Positions 17,252-26,166 of a DNA stretch of 64,000 nt are shown one piece after another. This DNA is from Chitinophaga pinensis. Lineage in GTDB: Bacteria; Bacteroidota; Bacteroidia; 2-12-FULL-35-15. Made by a program: the position numbers and the translations under genes. Where the stretch lies: NCBI GenBank assembly GCA_945885475.1, contig CAMCYR010000006.1, positions 40,455 through 104,454 of the forward strand. Direction: 5' to 3'. A model generated the notes under the pieces. The model searched no databases. It saw only the letters and a list, made by a program, of their open reading frames with translations, and was not told where the DNA came from. Within the stretch, counting starts at the first letter, position 1, and each line of letters starts with the position of its first letter.

Positions 17252-18301
17252 ATGAAAAAAATCTACACACTAATTGCAGCAGTTGCAGTTGTTGTTTCGG
17301 CAAATGCTCAAACAAGAGGCTCATCAGCTGCTTCTTCATCAGTTCATAAATATTCTGGTTCATTACGTGAAATGACCGGTAGTTCTCGTGCTGCAGGAGA
17401 TACACTAATGTACATGCAACTACCCGGATATACTATCAATTCAACGGATGCTGCAGCATTTACAATCGTAACAGAAGATAACGACATGTTGAATCCTAAT
17501 AACGCTGGTTATGCAATGGATTTCGGTCTTTATTATTCTACAGATAGCTCTCTTGCAGGTGGTGTTCCAACTCAGGATAACTTTTACCATCCATGGGAAA
17601 CTCCAGCTCCTGCCGGAACAGACACTACTTTCTTTTGGAGTGCAACTTCTTGGTTTTCTCCTTTGGGAATCGCAGACAACTGGTTAGAATTCGGACCTAT
17701 CACTATCCCTGCTGGTGGTGCAACATTGAAATACTATGACAGAACAAACAGATATAGAGATGGATACGAAGTATTAGTATCTAACACACCTTCTGCTCCT
17801 TTGTCTTTTGGTGATTTCGTTACTCCTGCAATCTATACAATTACTGATGATGCTTTACCTTCTGCAACATACGCTGTTGATACAACTTGGGAATTACACA
17901 CTGTTGATCTTCCTGCTATCTACAATGGTCAGGCAGTTTCAATTGCTTTCCACCACAATGCGAACGATATGGACGTATTACGTTTTGACGAAATCCTTGT
18001 TGTTGAAAAATCTTTAGGTGTTTCTGAATTTGTGAACGGTGCTAAATTGTTCCAAAACTCTCCAAACCCTACAAGTGCTAACACTACTTTCACTTACGAA
18101 TTGGAGAAAAATGCAAAGATCTCTTTCAATGTATATGATGTAACCGGTAAAGTTGTTGCTTCTCAATCAATTGGTGAGCAAACTGCTGGAATTCACAACA
18201 TCGTTTTCAGTACTGAAAATCTTGCTGCTGGTATTTATCACTATTCATTGAACGTTGATAATGCTTCAACTTCAGCAATGAAAATGGTTGTTATCAAGTA
18301 A
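17252..18301 (+). CDS. T9SS type A sorting domain protein, paralogue 2
   Basis: 349 residues, collinear with the gene at 16047 from signal peptide (MKKIYTLIAAVAVVVSANAQ) to tail (SAMKMVVIK). Shared landmarks: GDTLMY, LNPNNAGYAMDFGLYYSTDSS, HPWETPAPAGTD, SATSWFSPLG, ADNWLEFGPITIPAG, DRTNRYRDGYEVLVS, FHHNANDMDVLRFDEILVVE. The ectodomain has drifted more than the sorting domain. It has its own terminator and a presumptive promoter region with ATCTTTATC and TCAATTA elements also seen before the third cargo gene. A local duplication of a surface protein; role unknown. Confidence 0.9.
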   Translation: MKKIYTLIAAVAVVVSANAQTRGSSAASSSVHKYSGSLREMTGSSRAAGDTLMYMQLPGYTINSTDAAAFTIVTEDNDMLNPNNAGYAMDFGLYYSTDSSLAGGVPTQDNFYHPWETPAPAGTDTTFFWSATSWFSPLGIADNWLEFGPITIPAGGATLKYYDRTNRYRDGYEVLVSNTPSAPLSFGDFVTPAIYTITDDALPSATYAVDTTWELHTVDLPAIYNGQAVSIAFHHNANDMDVLRFDEILVVEKSLGVSEFVNGAKLFQNSPNPTSANTTFTYELEKNAKISFNVYDVTGKVVASQSIGEQTAGIHNIVFSTENLAAGIYHYSLNVDNASTSAMKMVVIK

Positions 18302-18321
18302 TCAGGAATTTTATTTTCTAT

Positions 18322-18359
18322 AGAAAGCCAAGGATTTTATCCTTGGCTTTCTGTTTTTA
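18322..18359 (+). terminator. Rho-independent terminator after T9SS paralogue 2
   Basis: Perfect 14-bp stem, AGAAAGCCAAGGAT (18322-18335) and ATCCTTGGCTTTCT (18339-18352), with a 3-nt loop and a T-rich tail (GTTTTTATT). Confidence 0.92.
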
Positions 18360-18443
18360 TTTATACATCAACTCTTGTTTTTTATAGGACAATATTATAT
18401 CTTTATCGCTCAATTAGAAAAACTCACATTAAAAACCTGAAAA

Positions 18444-19532
18444 ATGAAAAAAATTTACACATTATTATCTGTTTCTGCTTTTGCATTTGCGGCAACAGCT
18501 CAAACAGCCGAAAGTCCTTCGCAGCCATTTATTGTTAAGGCTAGCCCTTATGTAAACATAGGTGGTGAGCGTATTATCGGAAATCCTGATACTACAGGAA
18601 TCGTTAATTTTACTGATTTTTTGCCTGAATTTGATGGATTGAATCCTGTATTTTATTCTTACGGAACTGCTGCGTTAACTACTGGATACCTTTATGGTAA
18701 CAACGGTAGTGGTAACGGTTTCAAAGAAGTTGCTCAAGGTTACCAAAACATTATCGGATCACCTGTAAAAGTGATTGGTGTATTAATGTGGTTCGGTGGA
18801 AAACAAAGCGATATGGGAAGTTCTGCAACTTCTAAAGTTGTTGTTAAATCTTATGATATGGCTGCTAACAAAGCATACAACGTTAATGCTGGTGCTTTCA
18901 ACTCAACTGTTCTTAACTTCATTGGACCAAACATTGTTAGAAATTCTGCTGATATCTTATATGCTGATATCGATACAGTTGATTTTAACTATGTTTCTTT
19001 CACATCTCCTCAAACATATGTTGGTGATTTCGCAGTTTCTGTGGATTTCTCAACACTTGCTGCTGGTGATACTGCTGGTTTAGTTTCTGATGATGTCAAT
19101 TCAGCTTTGGATCAGGATTATGCTTACCACAAATCTGTAATTGGTGCAACTGTAAGATGGTTTGTTACTGACGAATTGTTCTCTGGTGCTGCTGCAACTG
19201 GTCTTTTTGATAACAGCGCAGCTATTTGGGCGGTTATCAGTGATGCAACTGGTGTTAACGAATTCTTTAACGGAATGAAATTAACAACTTACCCTAATCC
19301 TGCTGTAAACAACGTTGTTGTTGAATACACACTAGAGAAAAATGCAAACGCTGTCAGCCTTGTTATGTTTGACAAAACAGGTCGTAAGATTGTAAACAAT
19401 TCTTATGGTTCTCAAAATGCAGGAACATACAAAGTGAACATCGAAACGTCTAACCTTGCTGCTGGTACTTATTTCTACCAATTAAATGCAGGTGGACATA
19501 ATTTCACAAAACAAATCGTTATTACTAAATAA
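18444..19532 (+). CDS. T9SS type A sorting domain protein, divergent third cargo
   Basis: 362 residues: signal peptide MKKIYTLLSVSAFAFAATAQ, an ectodomain unlike the two preceding paralogues (e.g. YLYGNNGSGNGFKEVAQGY, VIGVLMWFGGKQSDMGSSA), and a C-terminal type A sorting domain from about residue 280 (KLTTYPNPAVNNVVVEYTL, MFDKTGRKIVNNSYG, LAAGTYFYQLNAGGHNFTKQ, IVITK). The ectodomain has no recognisable catalytic motif. Surface-exported by inference from the sorting domain. It ends before a bidirectional terminator facing the MlaF-like gene. Confidence 0.88.
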   Translation: MKKIYTLLSVSAFAFAATAQTAESPSQPFIVKASPYVNIGGERIIGNPDTTGIVNFTDFLPEFDGLNPVFYSYGTAALTTGYLYGNNGSGNGFKEVAQGYQNIIGSPVKVIGVLMWFGGKQSDMGSSATSKVVVKSYDMAANKAYNVNAGAFNSTVLNFIGPNIVRNSADILYADIDTVDFNYVSFTSPQTYVGDFAVSVDFSTLAAGDTAGLVSDDVNSALDQDYAYHKSVIGATVRWFVTDELFSGAAATGLFDNSAAIWAVISDATGVNEFFNGMKLTTYPNPAVNNVVVEYTLEKNANAVSLVMFDKTGRKIVNNSYGSQNAGTYKVNIETSNLAAGTYFYQLNAGGHNFTKQIVITK

Positions 19533-19549
19533 TTTCGGTTTCATCCATA

Positions 19550-19587
19550 AAAAAAATCTCAGGAGATAGTCTCCTGAGATTTTTTTT
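19550..19587. terminator. Bidirectional terminator between the T9SS cargo and ABC transporter genes
   Basis: Stem ATCTCAGGAGA (19556-19566), loop TAG, TCTCCTGAGAT (19570-19580), flanked by A7 on the left and T7 on the right. It serves both convergent genes. Confidence 0.92.
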
Positions 19588-19604
19588 GTAAAAAATTTAA
19601 AAAC

Positions 19605-20357
19605 TTAAAATTTAGACTTTAAGTCTTTCATAAATTTAGTAGCATACACAAAATCACATACTTCTTTGTTGTCGGTTTTTAATATCTCCTCCTTATTTCC
19701 TTCCCACCATTTATCACCTTTATAGATAAACATAATGTGATCTCCGATCTCAATAACTGAATTCATATCGTGCGTGATCACAACGGTTGTAATGCCATAT
19801 TCATCTGTTATTTCTTTAATTAAATTATCGATTACGATCGAGGTTTTTGGATCAAGTCCCGAATTGGGTTCATCGCAAAATAAATATTTAGGCTGCACCG
19901 CAATAGCTCTTGCAATTGCCACACGCTTTTTCATTCCGCCACTTAATTCGGCGGGGTATAATTTATTGGCATCAGGAAGATTAACACGTTGTAAACAGAA
20001 GTTCGCGCGATCTCGTTTCTCACTTTCAGTCAGATCGGTAAACATCGATAAAGGGAAAACAACATTTTCTTCTACTGTTTTAGAATCGAATAATGCACCG
20101 CCCTGAAACAGCATTCCTATTTCCTTACGGATAGATTTTTTTCCTTTAAAATCGAGCTCATAAAAATTTCTTCCATCAAATAAAACTTCTCCAGTATCGA
20201 GCTCATTCAAACCAACCATACATTTTAACAAAGTTGTTTTGCCCGATCCGCTTTCGCCGATAATGATATTGGTTTTACCGCTTTCAAATTTGAAAGAAAT
20301 ATCATTCAGTACTTTGCGCCCTGAAAAAGATTTAGATATGTTGTTTATTTCTATCAC
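19605..20357 (-). CDS. mlaF: ABC transporter ATP-binding protein, MlaF type
   Basis: 250 residues. Walker A GESGSGKTTLLK (about 35-46), signature LSGGMKKRVAIARAI, and Walker B YLFCDEPNSGLDP are all intact. SGGM (not SGGQ) together with the following permease of MlaE type places it with the Mla/Ttg2 phospholipid-trafficking ATPases of the inner membrane. The start codon overlaps the permease stop by 4 bp (ATGA), implying translational coupling. An MCE substrate-binding protein (MlaD), normally the next gene, is absent: a convergent T9SS gene lies there instead. Confidence 0.93.
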   Translation of the reverse strand: MIEINNISKSFSGRKVLNDISFKFESGKTNIIIGESGSGKTTLLKCMVGLNELDTGEVLFDGRNFYELDFKGKKSIRKEIGMLFQGGALFDSKTVEENVVFPLSMFTDLTESEKRDRANFCLQRVNLPDANKLYPAELSGGMKKRVAIARAIAVQPKYLFCDEPNSGLDPKTSIVIDNLIKEITDEYGITTVVITHDMNSVIEIGDHIMFIYKGDKWWEGNKEEILKTDNKEVCDFVYATKFMKDLKSKF

Positions 20358-21094
20358 ACTAGTAAAACCTGTGTTAGTATTAAGTCGAATGCAAGAATGA
20401 GTACACTTGTATATACAACTCCTTTTGTACTTGAGCGGCCTACTTCAAGGGCGCCACCATTCGTATAATAACCGTGGTATGCAGGAACCGATGCAATCAG
20501 AAATGCAAATACTCCTGATTTTATCAAGGCGTAAATAACGTTGTAAGGTCTGAATTCATAGGTGATACCAAGAATGTACTGATAGTCGGTTACAACACCT
20601 GACATCAATCCGAAAACGTATCCTCCTAAAATCCCCAAGAACATAGAGAAAACAATAAGTACGGGATTGAAAAGGACAGATGCAACGATTTTAGGGAATA
20701 TTAAATATCCGGCAGAATTGATTCCCATGATCTCCAGCGCATCAATTTGTTCGGTAACTCTCATCGTCCCGATTTCGGAAGCGATGCTGGATCCTACTTT
20801 TCCTGCTAAGATCAAACTCACAATAGCAGGTGAAAATTCAAGAATCATCGAATCGCGGACGGCAACACCAACAGCGTAAGCGGGTATTAAGGGGCTTTCA
20901 AAATTGAAAGCCGACTGGATCGTGATAACTGCACCCATGAATACAGAAATGATCGCAACAATACCCAAAGATCCTATTCCCAAGGAATTTATTTCTTCAA
21001 AAATACGGTCGCGGTAGATTGCACGCTTTTCGGGCTTTCCGAAAGCCCGCCTGATCAACATAAAATAACGACCGAAATGATAAAATACATTCAT
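20354..21094 (-). CDS. mlaE: ABC transporter permease, MlaE type
   Basis: 246 residues with about five to six membrane segments. The MlaE family is recognisable by LGIVAIISVFMGAVITIQSA, EFSPAIVSLILAGKVGSSIA, SEIGTMRVTEQIDALEIMGI and the C-terminal YTSVLILAFDLILTQVLL. It forms the transmembrane core of the Mla lipid transporter with the ATPase encoded immediately downstream (4-bp overlap). The direction of lipid movement in Bacteroidota is not established here. Confidence 0.93.
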   Translation of the reverse strand: MNVFYHFGRYFMLIRRAFGKPEKRAIYRDRIFEEINSLGIGSLGIVAIISVFMGAVITIQSAFNFESPLIPAYAVGVAVRDSMILEFSPAIVSLILAGKVGSSIASEIGTMRVTEQIDALEIMGINSAGYLIFPKIVASVLFNPVLIVFSMFLGILGGYVFGLMSGVVTDYQYILGITYEFRPYNVIYALIKSGVFAFLIASVPAYHGYYTNGGALEVGRSSTKGVVYTSVLILAFDLILTQVLLV

Positions 21095-21188
21095 GTTTTT
21101 GAAGGAAAAGCACCGTGTTTTCAGAACACACTGAATTCAGGCATAAAAATAAGAATAATTGACCACAATTAATGTGTTTTGTTTTCTC

Positions 21189-21196
21189 TATATTTG
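21189..21196 (+). promoter_or_regulatory. -7 box (TATATTTG) of the small lipoprotein gene
   Basis: Exact TAnnTTTG match 26 bp before the lipoprotein ATG at 21222 in the divergent region between mlaE and feoA. Confidence 0.55.
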
Positions 21197-21221
21197 CCTA
21201 CCAATCTATCGTCAACAGATT

Positions 21222-21371
21222 ATGCAAAATCTCTTTCAGAAGTCCCTAAAGTATATTGCTCTGCTTGTATTGCTTTCATTGTTTTCGGGTTGTTACGCTT
21301 TTCGTAAAAAAAACCGTTGCGGTGATTGTCCTAAATGGAAGATCGAATTCGTTGATCTGTTGCTTCCTTAA
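21222..21371 (+). CDS. Small putative lipoprotein upstream of feoAB
   Basis: 49 residues: MQNLFQKSLKYIALLVLLSL then a lipobox LFSGC, followed by YAFRKKNRCGDCPKWKIEFV. The Cys after SG would be lipidated, leaving a mature peptide of about 28 residues with two further cysteines (CGDC). The ATG at 21222 is chosen because a -7 box lies 26 bp upstream; a reading frame extending to 21159 would include it. Short lipoproteins with a C-x-x-C tail are frequent in Bacteroidota and uncharacterised. It ends 108 bp before feoA and could be linked to iron uptake only by position. Confidence 0.55.
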   Translation: MQNLFQKSLKYIALLVLLSLFSGCYAFRKKNRCGDCPKWKIEFVDLLLP

Positions 21372-21462
21372 ATTATTGAGCTCCCTCTATTTCTTACCCT
21401 TTTTCCTCCGTAAATACCTTCTTTTAGGTATGGTTAAATTCTAAAATCGCCTAAAAAAGCCG

Positions 21463-21470
21463 TACTTTTG
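21463..21470 (+). promoter_or_regulatory. feoA -7 box (TACTTTTG)
   Basis: TAnnTTTG match ending 9 bp before the feoA ATG at 21480, so the leader would be only a few nucleotides. Confidence 0.5.
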
Positions 21471-21479
21471 TTGTAAATA

Positions 21480-21716
21480 ATGGCGAAAGTATTGAAGAAT
21501 TTAGCGGAATTAAAAATCGGACAAAGTGCTATAATTGATTCCTTTACGGATAAAGAAATGGCTTTGAAACTACTGGAAATGGGTTGTACACCCGGTGAAG
21601 TGGTAAAGCTCGATCGCATTGCACCTTTTGGTGATCCGATCGCTATTTCTGTTGCCGGATATTTATTGAGTCTGCGTAAAGCAGAAGCCTCTACAGTTCT
21701 TGTTTCCCCTATATAA
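21480..21716 (+). CDS. feoA: Ferrous iron transport protein A
   Basis: 78 residues forming an SH3-like FeoA domain: LAELKIGQSAIIDSF, LLEMGCTPGEVVKLDRIAPF and GDPIAISVAGYLLSLRKAEA are the conserved turns. FeoA is a cytoplasmic accessory of the FeoB Fe2+ permease. feoB starts 12 bp after its stop, so they form an operon. No FeoC follows. The -7 box is so close to the ATG that the mRNA may be nearly leaderless. Confidence 0.95.
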   Translation: MAKVLKNLAELKIGQSAIIDSFTDKEMALKLLEMGCTPGEVVKLDRIAPFGDPIAISVAGYLLSLRKAEASTVLVSPI

Positions 21717-21728
21717 ATAATCCCTTTT

Positions 21729-23873
21729 GTGGTGGAACCGAATCAATCTTTTGTTAATTTTTCTGAAAGAACATCACTGAAAGTTGCCCTGGTTGGTAAT
21801 CCCAATAGCGGTAAATCTACCCTTTTTAATGCCCTTACCGGCTTAAATCAAAAAACAGGAAATTTTCCGGGTGTTACAGTAGATAAAAAATCAGGTTTCG
21901 CAAAACTGAACAATACGCTTACTGCTGAATTTCTAGATCTTCCCGGAACCTATAGTTTGTATCCTAAATCGTTGGATGAGCGTGTTGCCTTCGAAGTTTT
22001 ATGCAATACGGATAATGCCGATCATCCCGATATTACCATCATTGTTGCTGATGCAAGCAATCTGAAGCGGAATTTATTTCTTGTTTCACAGATCATTGAT
22101 CTGAAGATTCCGGTGATTCTTGTCTTGAATATGATGGACATGGTGGAGAAAGAAGGAGATGTGATCGATACGATTCGTCTGTCTGAAAAATTAGGTGTGA
22201 AAGTTGTCGGACTGAGTGCTAGAAATAAAGAAGGTGTTGACACCCTCAGGCAAGCCTTATTGCAGCCATTGCCTGTTCCTCAATATGATTTTATAGAGAT
22301 CAAAAAAATTGCTCCCGAAGCAATTGAAAAAGTTAAGTCGGTACTAAAAGTAAAAAGTGATTTTATTGCTTTTCAGATCATCAATAATCTTTCCGATATC
22401 AGTTATCTGCATAATAAAGAAATGCAAATCAAAATTTCTGATGCACTGAATACATTGGTCATTGATACAAATAAATTGCAATCGCTCGAAAGTGTTGAGC
22501 GCTACAAAGTGATCAATCGTATTGTTGAAGATTGCATTACGCATAAGTCGGCAATTAAAACAGAATCTTTTACTCAAAAGCTCGATAGCATTTTAACGCA
22601 CAGGATCTTTGGCTATGCCATTTTTATTGTTGTACTGTTTTTTATTTTTCAAACAATCTTTTTTCTTTCGGCATTTCCAATGGATTGGATCGAACAGTTG
22701 TTTGTTTCTATTTCCGAACTTACAGCGAACATCCTTCCCAAAGGTGAGCTCAGTAATTTATTGGTGAACGGGATCATTGCTGGATTGAGCGGAGTGGTTG
22801 TTTTTGTTCCGCAAATTGTATTACTTTTTGCCTTCATTGCCATACTTGAAGATACCGGCTACATGGCGCGTGTAAGTTTTATTATGGATAAACTGATGCG
22901 AAGATTCGGATTGAACGGACGATCCGTGATTCCGCTGATCAGTGGTGTTGCATGCGCTGTTCCGGCAATTATGAGTGCACGGACGATTAGCAGCTGGAAA
23001 GAGCGCATCATTACCATTATGGTTACGCCATTAATGAGTTGCTCTGCACGTTTACCTGTTTACACCTTGATCATTTCACTTGTAGTTCCTCAAAATAAGA
23101 CCCTTGGTTTTTTTAATTACCAGGGTTTGGTCCTGATGGCCTTGTATTTAATTGGATTTGTTTCTGCTATCGGATCTGCATTGATTTTAAAATGGATTTT
23201 AAAAGCACGTGAAAAAAGTTATTTCATTATGGAATTGCCCGTTTACCGGACACCACAGTGGCGGACTGTAGGATATACCATCTTTGATAAAGTAAAATTA
23301 TTTTTGTTTGATGCCGGAAAAATCATTGTTGCTATTTCAATTATCCTTTGGTTTTTATCCGCACATGCTCCGGGAGATAAATTTGATGAAATAGAAAAAA
23401 AGTATCAAATAAGTGCCGGTGTTAATAGTGATCAGCGGCAGACAGAAGCACTCATTGCCTCTGAAAAACTGGAAGTTTCCTATGCGGGAATGCTTGGGAA
23501 ATCAATAGAGCCGATGATTAAACCTCTAGGCTTCGACTGGAAGATTGGAATCTCCTTGGTCACTTCTTTTGCTGCTCGTGAAGTGTTTGTAGGAACAATG
23601 GCTACCATTTATAGCGCAGGAAATACAGATAATACACAAACAATCCGTGAAAAAATGAAAGCAGAAAAGGATCCTGAAACTGGTGAACCAAAATTCTCTG
23701 TTGCAGTCGGATTTTCTCTGATGATCTTTTACGCATTTGCAATGCAATGTATGAGCACACTAGCTGTTGTTTACCGTGAAACAAAAAACTGGAAATGGCC
23801 TGTGATTCAGTTTTTCTTTATGGGCGCACTGGCTTACGTTTCCAGTTTTATTGTTTATCAATTGCTGAAGTAG
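21729..23873 (+). CDS. feoB: Ferrous iron transporter FeoB
   Basis: 714 residues. An N-terminal GTPase domain carries G1 (VGNPNSGKSTLFNAL), G3 (DLPGTYSL) and G4 (NMMD), followed by a helical linker (about 190-290) and a membrane domain with two Gate repeats (FVPQIVLLFAFIAILEDTGY; MVTPLMSCSARLPVY) from about residue 290. It moves Fe2+ across the inner membrane. The first codon is GTG (followed by a second GTG). No FeoC-like domain is fused. Confidence 0.97.
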   Translation: MVEPNQSFVNFSERTSLKVALVGNPNSGKSTLFNALTGLNQKTGNFPGVTVDKKSGFAKLNNTLTAEFLDLPGTYSLYPKSLDERVAFEVLCNTDNADHPDITIIVADASNLKRNLFLVSQIIDLKIPVILVLNMMDMVEKEGDVIDTIRLSEKLGVKVVGLSARNKEGVDTLRQALLQPLPVPQYDFIEIKKIAPEAIEKVKSVLKVKSDFIAFQIINNLSDISYLHNKEMQIKISDALNTLVIDTNKLQSLESVERYKVINRIVEDCITHKSAIKTESFTQKLDSILTHRIFGYAIFIVVLFFIFQTIFFLSAFPMDWIEQLFVSISELTANILPKGELSNLLVNGIIAGLSGVVVFVPQIVLLFAFIAILEDTGYMARVSFIMDKLMRRFGLNGRSVIPLISGVACAVPAIMSARTISSWKERIITIMVTPLMSCSARLPVYTLIISLVVPQNKTLGFFNYQGLVLMALYLIGFVSAIGSALILKWILKAREKSYFIMELPVYRTPQWRTVGYTIFDKVKLFLFDAGKIIVAISIILWFLSAHAPGDKFDEIEKKYQISAGVNSDQRQTEALIASEKLEVSYAGMLGKSIEPMIKPLGFDWKIGISLVTSFAAREVFVGTMATIYSAGNTDNTQTIREKMKAEKDPETGEPKFSVAVGFSLMIFYAFAMQCMSTLAVVYRETKNWKWPVIQFFFMGALAYVSSFIVYQLLK

Positions 23874-23910
23874 TTCATTTATTTATCTTATCTGTCATCA
23901 CTCTTTCGCT

Positions 23911-24000
23911 AACGTCATCCCGTGCCACGCCACAGGATCTCCCAGTTAAAAGCAATACGCACAATTAACAGATCCCTTGTCAGAGCAAGCGATGACGGTT
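23911..24000. repeat. Imperfect inverted-repeat element between feoB and sprT-like gene
   Basis: The left end AACGTCATCCCGTGC and an internal AGGATCT are mirrored by AGATCCC and GCGATGACGGTT on the right. The spacer is about 30 bp. This looks like a short non-coding dispersed repeat. No ORF and no tRNA is seen here. Confidence 0.55.
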
Positions 24001-24046
24001 AATAAAAAAGAACACATGCAATAAATTAGATTTGTAAATTTGCAAT

Positions 24047-24706
24047 GTGAATCAAGTCAACCGCAATCAATCTATCTTGCATAAATACATTCCTGAAAAG
24101 GCGGTGCCTATTATTTCAGAATGGATCTATACGTTTGATTTCAAACTGCGGATAAAAAAAAGTAGATCTTCCAAGTATGGCGATTACCGTCCACCATTCA
24201 AAGGAGAGAATCATCAGATCACTATTAATTACGACATGAATAAGTATGCCTTCCTGATCACACTTATTCATGAAGTAGCACATCTTTCCACCTATAACAA
24301 GCACAAGAACAATGTTAAGCCGCATGGCGATGAATGGAAATTGCATTATAAATTTTTGATGCAGCAATTTCTGATTCCTGAAATTTTTCCTGTCGATGTA
24401 ATTACAGCACTTCGTAAGTACATGAATAACCCTGCCGCTTCTAGTTGTTCGGATACCAATTTGTTGCGTGTGCTTAAAAAGTATGATGTTCGAGGTGATT
24501 CAGTGTTGCTGGAGGATGTTCCTGTAGGATCAACTTTCTCCTACAATGATAACCGTTTCTTTATTAAGGGTGAACAATCCCGGAAACGCATCCGTTGTAA
24601 AGACGCAAAAACCAATACGGTTTACCTGTTCAACCCTTTAACAGAAGTGTTAATAATTAATACTCCTTTATTTGCCGAAAATAAGGCTGATTTCCCCAAT
24701 AAATAA
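24047..24706 (+). CDS. SprT-like zinc metallopeptidase-domain protein
   Basis: 219 residues. LITLIHEVAHLSTYNKH contains the HExxH zinc-binding motif (H-E-V-A-H, around residue 79), and PHGDEWKLHYKFLMQQFL follows at the distance typical of the SprT/SprT-like family, where a third ligand lies. The C-terminal half (about 140-210) is beta-rich with SRKRIRCKDAKTNTVY. The start is a GTG at 24047, immediately after a TAAATTTG box, which leaves the exact start open; a TTG ten codons later is possible. Function in Bacteroidota is unknown; eukaryotic Spartan homologues degrade DNA-protein crosslinks. Confidence 0.8.
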   Translation: MNQVNRNQSILHKYIPEKAVPIISEWIYTFDFKLRIKKSRSSKYGDYRPPFKGENHQITINYDMNKYAFLITLIHEVAHLSTYNKHKNNVKPHGDEWKLHYKFLMQQFLIPEIFPVDVITALRKYMNNPAASSCSDTNLLRVLKKYDVRGDSVLLEDVPVGSTFSYNDNRFFIKGEQSRKRIRCKDAKTNTVYLFNPLTEVLIINTPLFAENKADFPNK

Positions 24707-24739
24707 TCAATAAATAAGCACATGATAGTTGGTTTTTGT

Positions 24740-24747
24740 TAAATTTG
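24740..24747 (+). promoter_or_regulatory. -7 box (TAAATTTG) of the aminotransferase gene
   Basis: Exact TAnnTTTG match 45 bp before the ATG at 24793. No clear -33 TTTG. Confidence 0.55.
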
Positions 24748-24792
24748 CTGTTCACAACATTTGTGGATCAATAATGCAAAAATAAAATCAAC

Positions 24793-26085
24793 ATGAGTGT
24801 AAATGCAATGGAAAAAAATAGTGATTTGAAAGTATCAAAATTGGCTCAGAATATCATTGGCTCTGAAATTATAAAATTGGCTGCTGAGGTGAATGAAAAA
24901 ATCAAGCAAGGCGAAAAGGTGTATAATTTTACGATCGGTGATTTTAATCCCAAACTTTTTCCAATCCCTGCTGAATTAAAATCCGCAATCATAGGTGCTT
25001 ATGAAGACGACCAAACAAATTATCCTGCTGCGGATGGTATGTTGGAGTTACGTCAGTCTGTTTCAAAACTTTTAAAGGAGCGCGGTGCCTTGGATTATAA
25101 AATTGATGAAATTGTTATCGCTGGTGGTGCCCGTCCTGTTATTTATGCAATCTTTAAAGCCTTGGTAGATGAAGGTGATATTGTTGTTTTTCCTGTTCCT
25201 TCATGGAACAATAATCATTATACCTATTTGAATAATGCGAAGGCGGTATTGATTCCTACTACGCCTGAAAATAAATTTATGCCGACTGCAGCGGATTTAA
25301 AGCCGCATATCAGCACCGCAAATTTAATTGCGCTGTGTTCACCTTTGAATCCTACAGGAACAACATTTCGCAAAAAAGATCTGGAAGAAATTTGTGATAT
25401 GATTCTTGCTGAAAATCAAAAGCGTTTAGCGGAAGATAGAAAACCTTTATACCTCATGTATGATCAGATCTATTGGGCCTTGACCTTTGGGGAAACCGAA
25501 CATCACAATCCCGTTACGCTTCGTCCCGAGATGAAAAATTATACCGTATTTGTTGATGGTATTTCTAAGTCACTCGCTGCAACAGGCGTTCGCGTTGGGT
25601 GGAGCATGGGTCCGAAAAAGATCATCGAAAAAATGAAATCTATTTTAACACATGTTGGTGCATGGGCTCCGAAAGCGGAACAAGTTGCTGCTGCCGCATA
25701 TTTGAATGACCTGACTTCTTACGATACATTTCTGGCGGAGATAAAAACAAAAATCAACGACCGCTTGGTGGGTATATACAATGGTTTCCAAAGTTTAAAA
25801 ACAGAAGGATTTAAGGTCGATGCGATCGCTCCTGAAGCAGCCATCTATCTTACGGTTCAGTTTGCTCTGCACGGACAAACAAAAGCTGATGGAACTATTT
25901 TGAAAACAACGCAGGATATCACCAAATATATTTTGGATGAAGCGAAAGTTGCCTTGGTTCCTTTTTATGCATTTGGTGCTTCTGATGATTCCAGCTGGTA
26001 TCGTTTATCTGTTGGAACATGTAAAGTAGAAGAAATTGATGCAGTGATCGAAAGCCTAAGAAGTGCTTTGAAAAAACTGAAATAG
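24793..26085 (+). CDS. Pyridoxal-phosphate-dependent aminotransferase, class I/II
   Basis: 430 residues of the aspartate-aminotransferase fold. FTIGDFNPKLFPIPAELK and YPAADGMLELRQSVSKLL open the chain; SPLNPTGTTFRKKDLE holds the N-P-x-G motif, and the Schiff-base lysine is in DGISKSLAATGVRVGW near residue 260, with the substrate-carboxylate Arg in SSWYRLSVGTC. Aspartate or aromatic aminotransferase activity is likeliest. It precedes the mannose-1-phosphate guanylyltransferase gene by 81 bp with no terminator visible. Confidence 0.9.
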   Translation: MSVNAMEKNSDLKVSKLAQNIIGSEIIKLAAEVNEKIKQGEKVYNFTIGDFNPKLFPIPAELKSAIIGAYEDDQTNYPAADGMLELRQSVSKLLKERGALDYKIDEIVIAGGARPVIYAIFKALVDEGDIVVFPVPSWNNNHYTYLNNAKAVLIPTTPENKFMPTAADLKPHISTANLIALCSPLNPTGTTFRKKDLEEICDMILAENQKRLAEDRKPLYLMYDQIYWALTFGETEHHNPVTLRPEMKNYTVFVDGISKSLAATGVRVGWSMGPKKIIEKMKSILTHVGAWAPKAEQVAAAAYLNDLTSYDTFLAEIKTKINDRLVGIYNGFQSLKTEGFKVDAIAPEAAIYLTVQFALHGQTKADGTILKTTQDITKYILDEAKVALVPFYAFGASDDSSWYRLSVGTCKVEEIDAVIESLRSALKKLK

Positions 26086-26166
26086 TATAATTTATTTTCG
26101 TGCTGCTCGACTTCGCTCGATCAGCGCTTGTTGGTAAAGTGTTTTACAATAGAATAAAAAAATAAG

